From the NCBI RefSeq assembly GCF_000735355.1, contig NZ_JMPI01000057.1:79795-143794 (forward strand): 64,000 bases of DNA, given 5' to 3'. This stretch comes from Buttiauxella agrestis ATCC 33320 (lineage in GTDB: Bacteria; Pseudomonadota; Gammaproteobacteria; Enterobacterales; Enterobacteriaceae). Shown in pieces: positions 1 through 9,524 of the stretch. The notes under the pieces were generated by a model. It searched no databases, was not told the DNA's origin, and worked only from the letters and a program-made list of their open reading frames with translations. The position numbers and the translations under genes are program-made. Position 1 is the stretch's first letter, and the number at the start of each line of letters is the position of its first letter.

Positions 1-501
1 GTTATTACGTGGTGGCGTAACTTCCTGTAGCGGCATTACGACGCTTGCAAACTCTTTCATCACCCGACGATACACATCGCGTTTAAACGAGACGACCTGA
101 CGAACCGGATACCAATAGCTGACCCAGCGCCAGCCATCAAACTCTGGAGTGCTGCTGGTTTGCATATTGATATCGTTATCGCTGCTTATCAACTGCAAGA
201 GAAACCATTTTTGTTTCTGGCCGATACAAACCGGCTTTGTGTCCCAACGCACCAAACGTTTAGGTAACTTGTAACGTAACCAGTTTCGGGTCGAGGCGAG
301 TATTCGGACATCTTTTCGCTGTAACCCCACTTCCTCGAAAAGTTCCCGGTACATTGCCTGTTCCGGGGATTCGCCAGGATTGATGCCACCTTGCGGAAAC
401 TGCCAGGAATGTTGACCAAAACGCCTGGCCCACATCACTTGACCCTGCCGATTACAGATTACGATACCAACATTCGGGCGGTAGCCATCATCATCGATCA
501 C
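1..501 (-). CDS. rppH: RNA pyrophosphohydrolase RppH (partial, C-terminus cut by window edge)
   Basis: Nudix hydrolase that converts the 5'-triphosphate of mRNAs to monophosphate and so triggers RNase E decay. Translation from a GTG at 501 begins (M)[13 protein letters not shown], the family N-terminus. The Nudix box runs from about residue 38 to 60 ([11 protein letters not shown] then RELFEEVG), with the catalytic glutamates E53, E56 and E57 present. 167 codons lie in the window; the E. coli protein is about 176 residues, so only the last residues and the stop are missing. The GTG start is the family start and no better ATG lies upstream. It is transcribed away from mutH, with the DARS2-like region between them, as in E. 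coli. Confidence 0.96.
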   Translation of the reverse strand, partial: MIDDDGYRPNVGIVICNRQGQVMWARRFGQHSWQFPQGGINPGESPEQAMYRELFEEVGLQRKDVRILASTRNWLRYKLPKRLVRWDTKPVCIGQKQKWFLLQLISSDNDINMQTSSTPEFDGWRWVSYWYPVRQVVSFKRDVYRRVMKEFASVVMPLQEVTPPRNN

Positions 502-808
502 CGGACTACCTCAAAACAAACTTAGATTAGGGCGATTGTTTCATACAAGCGCTAGACGGTAAACCACTGTGTAACGGTTGCCTGAAGGAATAACATTTGA
601 ATAACTCACAAAATTTGACCGAGTTATAAACATTAGTGGATTTGGAACCGGCAGTTTATTCACTTTTTCTGTGGATATAACTGTGAAGAACTACCTAATA
701 CTCTCGGGACAACTTAGGATAACTCTAAAATACGCTTTCAAAGCACAAATAAAATATTCATTAATTTCAATGAAATAAATAAACATTAATTCTCTCACAG
801 CCCAGTAG

Positions 809-824
809 TGTGATGATCATCACA
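809..824. promoter_or_regulatory. Perfect CRP-type palindrome inside the DARS2-like region
   Basis: TGTGATGATCATCACA matches the TGTGA-N6-TCACA CRP core at all ten conserved positions and is fully self-complementary. It lies between the outer weak DnaA box (670-678) and the perfect box at 867-875. It could control mutH or rppH transcription, or couple cAMP-CRP to the DnaA-reactivating element. The site is seen; its role is not. Confidence 0.7.
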
Positions 825-866
825 TGTGAAGATCTTCCATTGATGAAAGATCGACCAATGACGTTT

Positions 867-875
867 TTATCCACA
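867..875 (+). promoter_or_regulatory. DnaA box (perfect)
   Basis: TTATCCACA, identical to the high-affinity oriC R1-type box. It faces the second perfect box at 986-994. Confidence 0.85.
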
Positions 876-985
876 GAATGTGCCAACAAGTTAGTCACAA
901 TCTGGTGAAAAAATGGGTTTTACCCCCCAGTCAAGGCTGTAAATCGAACCAGTAGTGAGCTTTTTTACCAGTTATCCCACTTTTC

Positions 986-994
986 TGTGGATAA
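986..994 (-). promoter_or_regulatory. DnaA box (perfect, opposite orientation)
   Basis: TGTGGATAA on the plus strand reads TTATCCACA on the minus strand. It lies about 119 bp from the 867-875 box, in inverse orientation. Confidence 0.85.
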
Positions 995-1187
995 CCCGGT
1001 GTAAGATCCTGTTCATTCCCGGTGACCAGAATGGGAAAAGGTTTTTGCAGGATTCGGATATGACAATTTTAATCGATAAAAATGATTCAAAATCAGTAGA
1101 TTGTCATTCTTATCCCCGACACGCTAAACTATTTCCACACTGTGGGTAAACCACGCTTATTTTTTAACCGATCAACAGCCAGGCACA

Positions 1188-1874
1188 ATGCAAGCTCTAC
1201 GTCCATTACTTAACCCTCCAGAAAATGAACAGATTTTACTGGCCCAAGCCCAGAAGCTGGCCGGCTTTACGCTGGGTGAGTTAGCGGCTTTGGCCAACTT
1301 GTCGATCCCAAACGATCTTAAGCGCGACAAAGGTTGGATCGGCGTCTTGCTTGAACTTTGGCTGGGTGCCAGCGCCGGAAGCAAACCTGAGCAAGATTTC
1401 GCCGCATTGGGGATTGAGCTTAAAACTATCCCGGTGGATAGGTTCGGTCGCCCGCTGGAAACCACGTTTGTCTGTGTTGCGCCACTCACCGGTAACACCG
1501 GAGTGGTTTGGGAAACCAGCCATGTGCGCCACAAATTGAAACGCGTATTGTGGATCCCTGTCGAAGGTGAACGGCAAATCCCGCTTGCTGAGCGGCATAT
1601 CGGCACACCGTTGCTGTGGGCGCCGTCCGAAGAAGAAGAGCAACAGTTACGCATGGATTGGGAAGAGTTGATGGATTTGATTGTGCTCGGGCAAGTTGAG
1701 CGCATTACGGCCCGTCATGGTGAAGTGCTACAGTTGCGCCCAAAAGCGGCTAACAGCAAGGCGCTAACCGATGCCATCGGGGCAGATGGCGCACCGATTC
1801 TGACGTTACCTCGCGGTTTTTACCTGAAAAAGAACTTTACCGCCGCTTTGCTGGCTAATCATTTCTCGTTGTAG
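1188..1874 (+). CDS. mutH: DNA mismatch repair endonuclease MutH
   Basis: Methyl-directed mismatch repair nickase that cuts the unmethylated strand at hemimethylated GATC when activated by MutS-MutL. The 228-residue product is almost the same length as E. coli MutH (229). The catalytic DX(n)EXK triad falls at D70, E77 and K79, the same numbering as in E. coli. The N-terminus ([18 protein letters not shown]) supports the ATG at 1188. The C-terminal segment around the FYLKKNF sequence, needed for MutL response, is intact. It is followed after 75 bp by ygdQ in the same direction. Confidence 0.97.
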   Translation: MQALRPLLNPPENEQILLAQAQKLAGFTLGELAALANLSIPNDLKRDKGWIGVLLELWLGASAGSKPEQDFAALGIELKTIPVDRFGRPLETTFVCVAPLTGNTGVVWETSHVRHKLKRVLWIPVEGERQIPLAERHIGTPLLWAPSEEEEQQLRMDWEELMDLIVLGQVERITARHGEVLQLRPKAANSKALTDAIGADGAPILTLPRGFYLKKNFTAALLANHFSL

Positions 1875-1949
1875 ATTCATTTAACTTGCACCCAGTTCTA
1901 AGCTGGCGTTTATAATTGGCGTTTTAAATTTTCAGGCAGGATTTTTTTA

Positions 1950-2663
1950 ATGTTGTTTGCATGGGTTACCGATCCTAACGCGTGGATGGCGCTAGGCACT
2001 CTGACGATTCTCGAAATCGTACTGGGTATCGACAATATCATCTTCCTCTCCCTTGTTGTGGCGAAGCTGCCTAAAGCGCAGCAGGCTAAAGCACGCCGTC
2101 TTGGGCTCGGCGCGGCGATGATAATGCGTCTGGTCTTGCTGGCGTCTATCGCCTGGATGACGCACTTAATTCACCCGCTGTTTTCCGTAATGGGCCATGA
2201 ATTCTCGGCACGCGATCTTATTTTGGCATTGGGTGGGTTGTTCTTAATCTGGAAGGCGAGCAAAGAGATTCACGAGTCCATTGAAGGTGAAGAAGAGAGC
2301 CTAAAAACAAACGTTCACTCTTTCTTCGGCGCTATCGTGCAAATCATGCTGCTGGATATTATTTTCAGCCTGGACTCGGTGATTACCGCAGTAGGCCTGT
2401 CCGATCATCTGTTTATTATGATGGCAGCGGTTGTGATTGCGGTGATGGTCATGATGTTTGCTGCTAAATCGATTGGTGATTTTGTAGAACGCCACCCTTC
2501 GGTGAAAATGCTGGCGCTGTCATTCTTGTTGCTGGTCGGCTTTACGCTGATTCTGGAAGGCTTCGATATTCATGTGCCGAAAGGCTACATCTATTTTGCG
2601 ATGTTCTTCTCAATTGCCGTAGAAACACTGAATCTTATCCGCAACAAAAAGAACCCGCTTTAA
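1950..2663 (+). CDS. ygdQ: TerC-family inner-membrane protein YgdQ
   Basis: A 237-residue TerC/YgdQ-family integral membrane protein with about seven hydrophobic segments. Acidic residues lie within membrane segments (EIVLGIDNIIF near residue 21 and LLDIIFSLDSVITA near 134); these paired E/D-rich motifs are typical of the family. TerC relatives are implicated in metal (Mn2+) efflux and metalation of exported proteins; the role of YgdQ itself is not established. An AGGA Shine-Dalgarno precedes the ATG at 1950. A strong terminator follows at 2671-2705. Confidence 0.93.
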   Translation: MLFAWVTDPNAWMALGTLTILEIVLGIDNIIFLSLVVAKLPKAQQAKARRLGLGAAMIMRLVLLASIAWMTHLIHPLFSVMGHEFSARDLILALGGLFLIWKASKEIHESIEGEEESLKTNVHSFFGAIVQIMLLDIIFSLDSVITAVGLSDHLFIMMAAVVIAVMVMMFAAKSIGDFVERHPSVKMLALSFLLLVGFTLILEGFDIHVPKGYIYFAMFFSIAVETLNLIRNKKNPL

Positions 2664-2670
2664 CCGTCTC

Positions 2671-2705
2671 AGGGGAGGCGCTCTCGCTTCCCCTCTGTTT
2701 CTTTT
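2671..2705 (+). terminator. Rho-independent terminator after ygdQ
   Basis: A ten-pair stem (AGGGGAGGCG against CGCTTCCCCT, one G-U pair) with a CTCT loop, followed by CTGTTTCTTTT. Confidence 0.85.
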
Positions 2706-2789
2706 AAGAATTTACTGCTTACCTTCTGCGCTTTGTCGAGTTATTACTAGACTATATATGTCATTCCATACCACACGAGGCGAATAATG

Positions 2790-3008
2790 ATGAAAAAATG
2801 GGCAGTTCTAATTTCCGCTGTCGGTCTGGCATTTGCGGTTTCAGGTTGTAGCAGCGATTACGTGATGGCAACCAAAGATGGCCGTATGATTCTGACTGAC
2901 GGAAAACCGCAGGTCGATGATGACACGGGTTTAGTGAGTTATCGCGATCAGCAAGGCAATGAAATGCAGATCAACCGCGATGATGTTTCACAAATTATCG
3001 AACGTTAA
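2790..3008 (+). CDS. ygdR: Small lipoprotein YgdR (YgdI/YgdR, DUF903 family)
   Basis: A 72-residue lipoprotein with an n-region MKKWAVLIS, a hydrophobic core and lipobox VSGC-SS at about residues 17-20, so lipid attachment to the cysteine is expected. The mature part (about 52 residues) matches the small SH3-like DUF903 fold ([12 protein letters not shown], then TDGKPQ). Two in-frame ATGs (2787 and 2790) follow the GAGG at 2777-2780; the second gives better spacing and the usual MKK start. Function is unknown. A weak hairpin (3026-3044) followed by a T-rich stretch may end transcription. Confidence 0.93.
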   Translation: MKKWAVLISAVGLAFAVSGCSSDYVMATKDGRMILTDGKPQVDDDTGLVSYRDQQGNEMQINRDDVSQIIER

Positions 3009-3163
3009 TAAATCCAGCATATAAAGGTCAGCGCCTCGCTGGCCTGTCACACTTTTTCTTCGCTTACCCCCTTCCGCTTTTGCTTTCCCTCTGCCATGTT
3101 TATAGTCCATTTTTTGTCGGGCGCGTGCCTGGCTGATAAGTCAGAAGAATAAGGAAAGCGGCT

Positions 3164-4204
3164 ATGCAATATCACCGTATCCCCCACAGCTCTCTTGAAA
3201 TAAGTACGCTAGGGCTGGGAACCATGACGTTTGGTGAGCAAAATAGCGAAGCCGACGCTCATGCACAGCTTGATTACGCCGTCCATCAGGGCGTAAACCT
3301 CATTGATGTGGCAGAAATGTACCCGGTGCCACCTCGCCCGGAAACCCAGGGGCTAACAGAAACCTACGTCGGTAACTGGTTAAAGCAGCGCGCTAATCGT
3401 GAAAAGCTGGTTATCGCCACCAAAGTCAGCGGCCCGAGCCGCAACAATGATGCCGGCATTCGCCCAAACCAAATTCTGGATCGCCGCAATATCCGTGATG
3501 CGCTGGATGCCAGCCTGAAGCGTTTGCAAACCGACTATATCGATCTTTATCAGGTTCACTGGCCACAACGCGCCACCAATTGCTTTGGCAAACTGGGCTA
3601 CACCTGGACAGATAACGCCGTCCCGGTCACTCTGCTGGAAACACTCGAAGCACTGACCGAATTCCAGCGTGCCGGGAAAATCCGCTATATCGGTGTTTCC
3701 AATGAAACGCCGTGGGGTGTGATGCGCTACCTGCAACTGGCTGAAAAGCATGATTTACCACGCATCGTTACCATCCAGAACCCGTACAGTCTGGTGAATC
3801 GCAGCTTTGAAGTGGGACTGGCTGAAATTACCCAGCGCGAAGGTGTCGAATTGCTGGCTTATTCCTGCCTGGGGTTCGGTACGCTGACCGGGAAGTACCT
3901 GAATGGGGCGAAACCTGCTGGCGCACGCAACACGCTGTTTAGCCGTTTCACGCGCTACAGCGGCGAGCAAACTCAGCATGCGGTTGCAGCTTATGTCGAT
4001 GTCGCTAAGCGTCACAATCTCGACCCGGCGCAAATGGCGCTGGCGTTTGTACGCCGTCAGCCGTTTGTTGCCAGCACGCTTTTAGGCGCGACCACGCTTG
4101 AGCAGTTAAAAACCAACCTTGAAAGCCTGCATCTGGACTTGAGTGAAGATGTTCTTGAAGAGTTAGAAGCGGTGAACCGGATTTATACTTATCCGGCACC
4201 GTGA
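3164..4204 (+). CDS. tas: Aldo-keto reductase Tas
   Basis: NADP(H)-dependent aldo-keto reductase of the Tas family (346 residues, as in E. coli), a TIM barrel. The catalytic tetrad is visible: D48 and Y53 (IDVAEMYP), K87 (IATKVSGP) and H132 (YQVHWP). Tas was named for suppressing tyrosine auxotrophy in starved cells; its natural substrate is unknown. The family start MQYHRIPHSSLEIS is preceded by AAGGAAAG. It converges on lplT, with a 10-bp hairpin between them (4213-4236). Confidence 0.96.
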   Translation: MQYHRIPHSSLEISTLGLGTMTFGEQNSEADAHAQLDYAVHQGVNLIDVAEMYPVPPRPETQGLTETYVGNWLKQRANREKLVIATKVSGPSRNNDAGIRPNQILDRRNIRDALDASLKRLQTDYIDLYQVHWPQRATNCFGKLGYTWTDNAVPVTLLETLEALTEFQRAGKIRYIGVSNETPWGVMRYLQLAEKHDLPRIVTIQNPYSLVNRSFEVGLAEITQREGVELLAYSCLGFGTLTGKYLNGAKPAGARNTLFSRFTRYSGEQTQHAVAAYVDVAKRHNLDPAQMALAFVRRQPFVASTLLGATTLEQLKTNLESLHLDLSEDVLEELEAVNRIYTYPAP

Positions 4205-4212
4205 TGTGGAAA

Positions 4213-4236
4213 TCTCCTCTCCTTTGGGAGAGGAGA
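4213..4236. terminator. Hairpin terminator between convergent tas and lplT
   Basis: A perfect 10-bp stem TCTCCTCTCC / GGAGAGGAGA with a TTTG loop, lying directly between the tas stop (4204) and the lplT stop (4240). T-runs are short on both strands, so bidirectional action is likely but not certain. Confidence 0.7.
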
Positions 4237-4239
4237 AAA

Positions 4240-5436
4240 CTATTTCTGCCGAATCTGCCAAACCCACAGCCAGCCAATCGCCAGCGCAAACACTGCGCCA
4301 AAACCAATGCCAATTCCGACTATCGGCGCGCCGGTTTTTACCGCCAGCGAGTAAAGCCCAAGCATCAGCAACATCGCGGTATTTTCGCCGAGATTCTGCA
4401 CCGCAATCGCATTCCCTGCGCCGACGGAATGTTTGCCGCGTTCCTGAAGCAGCGCATTGAGCGGAACCACAAAGAACCCGCCCAGAACACCAATCAGCAC
4501 CAACAACATATAAGACGGCAGCAGTGCGTGTTGCAGCGAGAAGAACAACACGCCGACACCAATTAAGATCCCGGCAGGCATACAACGTGCGACGGTTTTG
4601 AGCGTCACAAGTTTCGCTGCAGCCCCTGCCCCCACCACAATCCCTACCGCAACCATGGCATTCAGATACGTTGGCGTCGCGTTGTCAGTAATACCCAGCG
4701 CAACCGGTACCCACAACACTAACAAGAAGCGCAGCGTGACGCCCGCCCCCCAAAACAAGCTGGTGCCGACTAACGAGAAGCGAGTTTCACCGTTTTGCCA
4801 AAGCGTGCGGCAAGCCGTGAAAAAACTGCGCGTCATCGGGGTAAAGCGCCATGACTGACCAGGGCGAGCAGGAGCAAGTTTTGGAATAAATATGTTGGCG
4901 ACAACCGCCCCGGCATACACCAACACACAAATGCCAAGCGCAGCCACAATATGCCAGTCGGCCAGCACGCCACCTGCCATTGAGCCCAGCAAAATCGCGG
5001 CAATGGTCGAGGCTTCCATCAGTCCATTCGCCTTCACCAGACGATCGCCCGTGGTGAGTTCACCTAAAATCCCGTATTTAGCTGGCGAATAGGATGCTGC
5101 GCCAATCCCCACCAGCGTATAGCCGACGAAGGGATTAAAGCCAAAACAGATCAACGCTGCGCCAGCCAGTTTGAGACTGTTGGCAAACATCATCACTCGC
5201 CCTTTGGAAAAACTGTCTGCGACCTGTCCGACAAACGGGGCAAATAAAATATAAGCGCCAACAAAAACCATCTGCAAAACAGGCTGGCTCCAGTCGGGGT
5301 AAAACTGCTGTTTCAGCACTGCCAACGTGGCAAACAGCAACGCGTTATCACCAAACGCTGATAAAAATTGCGCGCAGGTTACTGCCATCATACCTCTGGA
5401 CCAAATGGAGGTATCGTTTACGGCATTATCACGCAT
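4240..5436 (-). CDS. lplT: Lysophospholipid transporter LplT
   Basis: A 398-residue major-facilitator protein with about 12 hydrophobic segments. LplT flips lysophosphatidylethanolamine and lysophosphatidylglycerol across the inner membrane so that Aas can re-acylate them. The start ATG at 5436 overlaps the end of aas by 8 bp, the usual translationally coupled aas-lplT arrangement. N-terminal [34 protein letters not shown] is characteristic. Confidence 0.96.
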   Translation of the reverse strand: MRDNAVNDTSIWSRGMMAVTCAQFLSAFGDNALLFATLAVLKQQFYPDWSQPVLQMVFVGAYILFAPFVGQVADSFSKGRVMMFANSLKLAGAALICFGFNPFVGYTLVGIGAASYSPAKYGILGELTTGDRLVKANGLMEASTIAAILLGSMAGGVLADWHIVAALGICVLVYAGAVVANIFIPKLAPARPGQSWRFTPMTRSFFTACRTLWQNGETRFSLVGTSLFWGAGVTLRFLLVLWVPVALGITDNATPTYLNAMVAVGIVVGAGAAAKLVTLKTVARCMPAGILIGVGVLFFSLQHALLPSYMLLVLIGVLGGFFVVPLNALLQERGKHSVGAGNAIAVQNLGENTAMLLMLGLYSLAVKTGAPIVGIGIGFGAVFALAIGWLWVWQIRQK

Positions 5437-7588
5437 GCTCTGTCTCCGGCTGGTCTACCAGCGTTTTCAGACTGACAAAATCAGGTTTGCCGCTCCCAAG
5501 AACCGGCAACTGTTTCATGAAACGAATATCACGCGGCACCGCCAGTTCTGGGATCCCATTCGCGCGCGCATATTGCAGCAGTTTTTCACGATTCAGTTCG
5601 CTGTCCGTGGTGAACATCACCAGCGCCTCACCTTTTGCCACATCGCTTTTAATGACCGTAGCGTGCATTTTCTCTGGTGAAACGCCGAGCGCCAGTTGCT
5701 CTACCATTTCCAGCGAAACCATCTCACCGGCAATTTTGGCAAAGCGTTTTGCGCGCCCCTGAATCACACAAAAACCGTGCTCATCGAAACTGACGATATC
5801 GCCCGTGTCGTACCAGCCCTGCTCCACCTCGCCTTGTTCATTTTCGGCGCTCGGTGCTTCCAGAACACCCGGGTTTTCCACTCGCAAGTAGCCCTTCATG
5901 ATGTTCGGCCCTTTCAGTTGCAACCGCCCACCTTCTTCAATTCCCGGTACTGACAACAATCTGGCATCCATCGCTGGCAGAATGCGCCCGACGGTGCCGA
6001 CTTTTGCGGCCATAGGAACGTTGATAGAAACCACGGGCGCGCACTCAGTCACGCCGTAGCCTTCCAGCACGCGCAGTCCAAATTTATCCTGCCAAAGTTG
6101 TTTGGTGCTTTCCTGAAGTTTTTCCGCACCCGCCACCACATAACGCAGGCGGAAGAAGTCGTAAGGATTTGCAAAACGCGCATAGTTGCCAAGAAATGTC
6201 GAGGTGCCAAACAACACGGTGCAATTACGGTCGTAAACCAGCTCAGGCACAATGCGATAGTGCAACGGACTTGGGTAGAGAAACACTTCGGCACCCGTCA
6301 GCAGCGGCGTAAATAACCCCACAGTCAGGCCGAAAGAGTGGAACAACGGCAGCGCCGACATAAAGCGATCGTTCGCCGTAAAATCAGCAATCGTGCGAAT
6401 TTGCTCCACGTTCGCCAGCAAACTTTTATGGCTGTGGACCACACCTTTTGGATTGCCTTCTGAGCCGGAAGTAAACAGCACCATTGCGGCGTCGTCTGGC
6501 TGTTGTTTTACCTGGGCCAGATGCGGCATCAGTAAATGAGCGAAGATCCAGAGCTTATCTGCCAACGTGACATCGGCTTTTAAGTCTTCCAGAAAGACCC
6601 AACGAACCTGCGTGAGCTGCTCGGGAAGATGCCATAATTTGCCTTTGTCGAGGAACTGACGCGAAGTAAATATCGTCTTGAGCTGTGCGGCTGTAATCGC
6701 ACTGGTCAGCCCTTTCACGCCCGCGGTGTAGTTCATCATCGCCGGAATTCGCCCACGGGACGACGCACCAAAAATCACCGCCGCGCTGATAGCCGCATTG
6801 GGCAGCATCAGGCCAATTGTTTCGCCCGGCGCACTGTATTTATTCAAAATACGCCCGACAAACAAGGTCTTGGTCAGCAGACTGCGATAAGTATCCGGTT
6901 TGAAATTGATATCTTCGATACAGTTTTTTCGCTCACCGTAACGATATTGCGCAGCAAGCAATGCCTCATACAATGTTTCACGCGGGCGTACTGCCATTCG
7001 TGCTTCCATCATTATCTGATGCAGCATTTCCCCTGCCATTTTCCGGCGTTCACGCGCGCGTGGAGCTTCTGGCATCGGAACGGATGTCGGCGGCAGAATA
7101 TGCAGGCTGATACGCGGGAACAAACGCCGCTTTACCAGGCCTTTCAGGCGGCTGAAAAATGTCAGCTCAGCGCCATCAATACGGATGGGAATAACGGTCG
7201 CGTTTGATTTTGCGGCAACAAACCCGGCACCTTCATAAATTTTCATCAATGAGCCAGTCACAGAAATTCGCCCTTCAGGGAAAATAACCACCGGACGGCC
7301 CTGCTCCACCAGCCGCACCAGATGTTTAATCGACATCGGTTTGGTTGGGTCAAGCGGCACGAAATCTATCAACGATTTTAACCAGCGCATGTACCACTGC
7401 TGACTAATAGATGAATAGACAGCAAACACTGGCCGGCCAGGTAAAAACAGCGCCAGCAAAATACCGTCAATAAAGGAAACGTGGTTTGGAACAATCAGGA
7501 CGCGCGGCTGAGAAAGAGATTGCTGCGAGCCATATAGCCGCACTCTGAACAGAATACGAAAAAGTGCACGGAAAAAACCAAATAGCAT
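5429..7588 (-). CDS. aas: Bifunctional 2-acyl-GPE acyltransferase / acyl-ACP synthetase Aas
   Basis: Inner-membrane enzyme that activates fatty acids on an ACP subunit and re-acylates lysophospholipids. The N-terminal PlsC-type acyltransferase has the NHVSFID motif with H36 and D41. The C-terminal half is an AMP-forming synthetase with the [12 protein letters not shown] nucleotide motif near residue 375 and GYGVTE. I place the start at the ATG at 7588, giving 719 residues like E. coli Aas. It has an ideal AAGGGAG five bases upstream; an in-frame ATG six codons earlier has no such site. Operon with lplT. Confidence 0.96.
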   Translation of the reverse strand: MLFGFFRALFRILFRVRLYGSQQSLSQPRVLIVPNHVSFIDGILLALFLPGRPVFAVYSSISQQWYMRWLKSLIDFVPLDPTKPMSIKHLVRLVEQGRPVVIFPEGRISVTGSLMKIYEGAGFVAAKSNATVIPIRIDGAELTFFSRLKGLVKRRLFPRISLHILPPTSVPMPEAPRARERRKMAGEMLHQIMMEARMAVRPRETLYEALLAAQYRYGERKNCIEDINFKPDTYRSLLTKTLFVGRILNKYSAPGETIGLMLPNAAISAAVIFGASSRGRIPAMMNYTAGVKGLTSAITAAQLKTIFTSRQFLDKGKLWHLPEQLTQVRWVFLEDLKADVTLADKLWIFAHLLMPHLAQVKQQPDDAAMVLFTSGSEGNPKGVVHSHKSLLANVEQIRTIADFTANDRFMSALPLFHSFGLTVGLFTPLLTGAEVFLYPSPLHYRIVPELVYDRNCTVLFGTSTFLGNYARFANPYDFFRLRYVVAGAEKLQESTKQLWQDKFGLRVLEGYGVTECAPVVSINVPMAAKVGTVGRILPAMDARLLSVPGIEEGGRLQLKGPNIMKGYLRVENPGVLEAPSAENEQGEVEQGWYDTGDIVSFDEHGFCVIQGRAKRFAKIAGEMVSLEMVEQLALGVSPEKMHATVIKSDVAKGEALVMFTTDSELNREKLLQYARANGIPELAVPRDIRFMKQLPVLGSGKPDFVSLKTLVDQPETEHA

Positions 7589-7700
7589 AGCAACTCCCTT
7601 TGTCATGAATAAGCCGCAGGTACTTAAGTGTAGTGGGAGATTACATGACTAAATGAAAAGGAGCGATAGTTTGGGTGAATGCAAAGTCTGAAAAAAAGGC

Positions 7701-7786
7701 AAAAAAAACCTGCGCATCTGCGCAGGTCGGTGCAAAGAATTTACTTAACAACGTAACTAGAATTCTCACCAATCAATACCTCTGGG
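7701..7786 (-). ncRNA. omrA: Small regulatory RNA OmrA
   Basis: Hfq-dependent sRNA of the OmpR regulon that represses outer-membrane protein and curli (csgD) mRNAs. On the minus strand the 5' end CCCAGAGGTATTGATTGGTG is the conserved OmrA/B seed and the TTGATTGG form fits OmrA. The 3' end is the shared hairpin ACCTGCGCAGATGCGCAGGT plus eight Ts. A -10-like CACAAT (complement of 7793-7798) lies just upstream. The position between aas and galR, in tandem with omrB, matches E. coli. The middle of the RNA is diverged. Confidence 0.93.
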
Positions 7787-7905
7787 ACTTGAATTGTGGC
7801 GCAGTCAGCGCAAGGCTACCAGTGAGAAAAAGCAAGGGAATTAGCGGAAAGTGCAACCAGTTGTTTAAAACATCGCGTCTTGTTACAGGCTGCCATTTTT
7901 TGGAC

Positions 7906-7989
7906 AAAAAAAACCTGCGCATCCGCGCAGGTTGGTGTAATTCATGTGATCAGCATTAGATGCTGACATCACCTATCAATACCTCTGGG
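7906..7989 (-). ncRNA. omrB: Small regulatory RNA OmrB
   Basis: Second twin sRNA. It has the same 5' seed as OmrA but continues TTGATAGGTGA, and its central ATGAATTACACC segment is OmrB-like. It ends in the shared GC hairpin and a run of eight Ts. A -10-like TACATT is the complement of 7996-8001. About 120 bp separate it from omrA, so each RNA probably has its own promoter. OmpR control is inferred from the family. Confidence 0.93.
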
Positions 7990-8243
7990 ACTTCAAATGT
8001 AGCAGTGCCTGGTCACTTTTCGCCATGGCGAAATAGCAACAGCGCGATGCAAACTGTAAGCAAAAATTTACTCTGAAATCTTTAAAAATCCATAACATGC
8101 CACCTTCTACCGCTACGCTTGATTTTCGTGGTGCTGGTATGTGTAACGATTACACTGAATTTGGTTTCTTTTTAGAGAGGTTTGCGACGCTGACGACAGT
8201 TGCGCCCTTGAAGTAACGCGGCTTTTCCGTAACACTTAAAACT

Positions 8244-8259
8244 GTGTAAACGCTTACCC
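8244..8259. promoter_or_regulatory. GalR/GalS-type operator in front of galR
   Basis: GTGTAAACGCTTACCC is a near-perfect palindrome with the central CG step of LacI/GalR-family operators and fits the gal operator pattern at most positions. It lies 18 bp before the galR ATG, so autoregulation or GalS control is likely (inference). Confidence 0.65.
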
Positions 8260-8276
8260 ACTCAGGAAAATCTTCG

Positions 8277-9284
8277 ATGGCGACAATTAAGGATGTAGCA
8301 AAACTGGCAGGCGTTTCTGTCGCCACAGTATCACGTGTCATAAATGATTCCCCCAAAGCCAGTGATGCATCACGCCTGGCGGTAAGCAGCGCGATGGAAG
8401 AGCTGAATTACCATCCTAATGCGAATGCGCGCGCACTTGCGCAGCAAACCACTGAAACCATTGGCCTGATTGTGGGCGATGTCTCCGATCCATTTTTTGG
8501 CGCGATGGTAAAAGCCGTAGAACAAGTCGCCTATCGCACCGGCAATTTTTTGCTGATCGGTAACGGTTATCACAACGAACAAAAAGAGCGACAGGCGATT
8601 GAACAACTTATTCGCCACCGCTGCGCGGCCCTGGTCGTTCATGCGAAAAAAATACCTGACGAAGAACTCATTTCTTTAATGAAACAAATGCCCGGCATGG
8701 TGGTAATCAACCGAATTTTGCCGGGTTTTGAGCAGCGCTGTGTGGCGCTCGATGACCGCTATGGCGCGTGGCTTGCAACCCGCCACCTGATTCAACAAGG
8801 CCATACTAAAATTGGCTACTTGTGTTCCAACCATCAAATTTCCGATGCCGAAGATCGTTTGCAAGGTTATTACGACGCGCTAACCGAACACGGCTTGCCG
8901 ATTAATGATCGCTTAGTGACTTATGGTGAACCGGATGAAAGCGGTGGTGAGCAGGCAATGACGGAACTGCTGGGGCGCGGAAAGAACTTTAGCGCGATTG
9001 CCTGTTACAACGATTCCATGGCCGCAGGTGCAATGGGTGTTCTTAATGATAACGGCATTGATGTCCCGAAAGAGATTTCACTGATTGGCTTTGATGACGT
9101 GTTGATTTCACGCTACGTTCGCCCACGTCTGACAACGGTGCGTTACCCGATCATTACCATGGCAGAACAGGCCGCGGAACTGGCTTTGGCACTTGCTGAA
9201 AAACGTGAATTACCCGAAATCACGCATATGTTTAGCCCAACACTTGTGCGGCGGCATTCGGTGATTGCCTATTCGGGCGAGTAA
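8277..9284 (+). CDS. galR: Galactose operon repressor GalR
   Basis: LacI-family repressor of galactose uptake and metabolism genes; D-galactose is the inducer. The N-terminal helix-turn-helix (MATIKDVAKLAGVSVATVS) is followed by the VINDSPKAS hinge region and a periplasmic-binding-like core that matches E. coli GalR throughout (for example DPFFGAMVKAVEQVAY and CYNDSMAAGAMG). The product is 335 residues against 343 in E. coli; only the non-conserved C-terminal tail is shorter. AGGAAAA precedes the ATG. In E. coli galR abuts lysA; here about 7.5 kb is inserted between them. Confidence 0.96.
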   Translation: MATIKDVAKLAGVSVATVSRVINDSPKASDASRLAVSSAMEELNYHPNANARALAQQTTETIGLIVGDVSDPFFGAMVKAVEQVAYRTGNFLLIGNGYHNEQKERQAIEQLIRHRCAALVVHAKKIPDEELISLMKQMPGMVVINRILPGFEQRCVALDDRYGAWLATRHLIQQGHTKIGYLCSNHQISDAEDRLQGYYDALTEHGLPINDRLVTYGEPDESGGEQAMTELLGRGKNFSAIACYNDSMAAGAMGVLNDNGIDVPKEISLIGFDDVLISRYVRPRLTTVRYPIITMAEQAAELALALAEKRELPEITHMFSPTLVRRHSVIAYSGE

Positions 9285-9296
9285 AGAAAATGAAAT

Positions 9297-9320
9297 CAGC
9301 CAGATAAAAAAATCTGGCTG
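9297..9320 (+). terminator. Hairpin after galR
   Basis: A 9-bp perfect stem CAGCCAGAT / ATCTGGCTG with a six-A loop, 12 bp after the galR stop. There is no T-run after it, so termination strength is doubtful. The following 200 bp to the hcp gene are very AT-rich and hold no other gene. Confidence 0.5.
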
Positions 9321-9524
9321 CAAATAACAAGCAACCTTATCCATTCGCACTTTAAATACCAGATTAATTATTAATTAATAAAATATATAACAAAGCGAAA
9401 TAAAGTAGAAAAACCTTCCAAAATATTATGATTGCATTTTATTTATATTGAGACCAGGATTTCAGGTTAATAAACTTGCAAATCTTTATCATATAAATCA
9501 CATCAATGATATTAATGGAATGAT

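Larger units (their letters stand above)
502..1187. promoter_or_regulatory. DARS2-like DnaA-reactivating region between rppH and mutH
   Basis: This 686-bp gene-free stretch separates divergent rppH and mutH. In E. coli the same interval holds DARS2, where DnaA-ADP is converted back to DnaA-ATP (established knowledge). Two perfect DnaA boxes are visible: TTATCCACA at 867-875 on the plus strand and its complement TGTGGATAA at 986-994, in opposite orientations. One-mismatch boxes lie at 670-678 (TGTGGATAT) and 1141-1149 (TGTGGGTAA). A perfect CRP palindrome sits at 809-824. I could not identify a convincing IHF or Fis site by eye. A short open frame at 955-1149 overlaps the boxes and has no coding support. 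Box and synteny evidence is strong; DARS2 function is inferred. Confidence 0.85.

Noticed and set aside
955..1149. Small open frame upstream of mutH
   Set aside because: It has no ribosome site or recognisable sequence and lies across DnaA boxes of the DARS2-like region.
7675..7959. 94-codon frame between aas and galR
   Set aside because: It lies over the two Omr sRNAs and their terminators; the sequence is explained by those RNAs.
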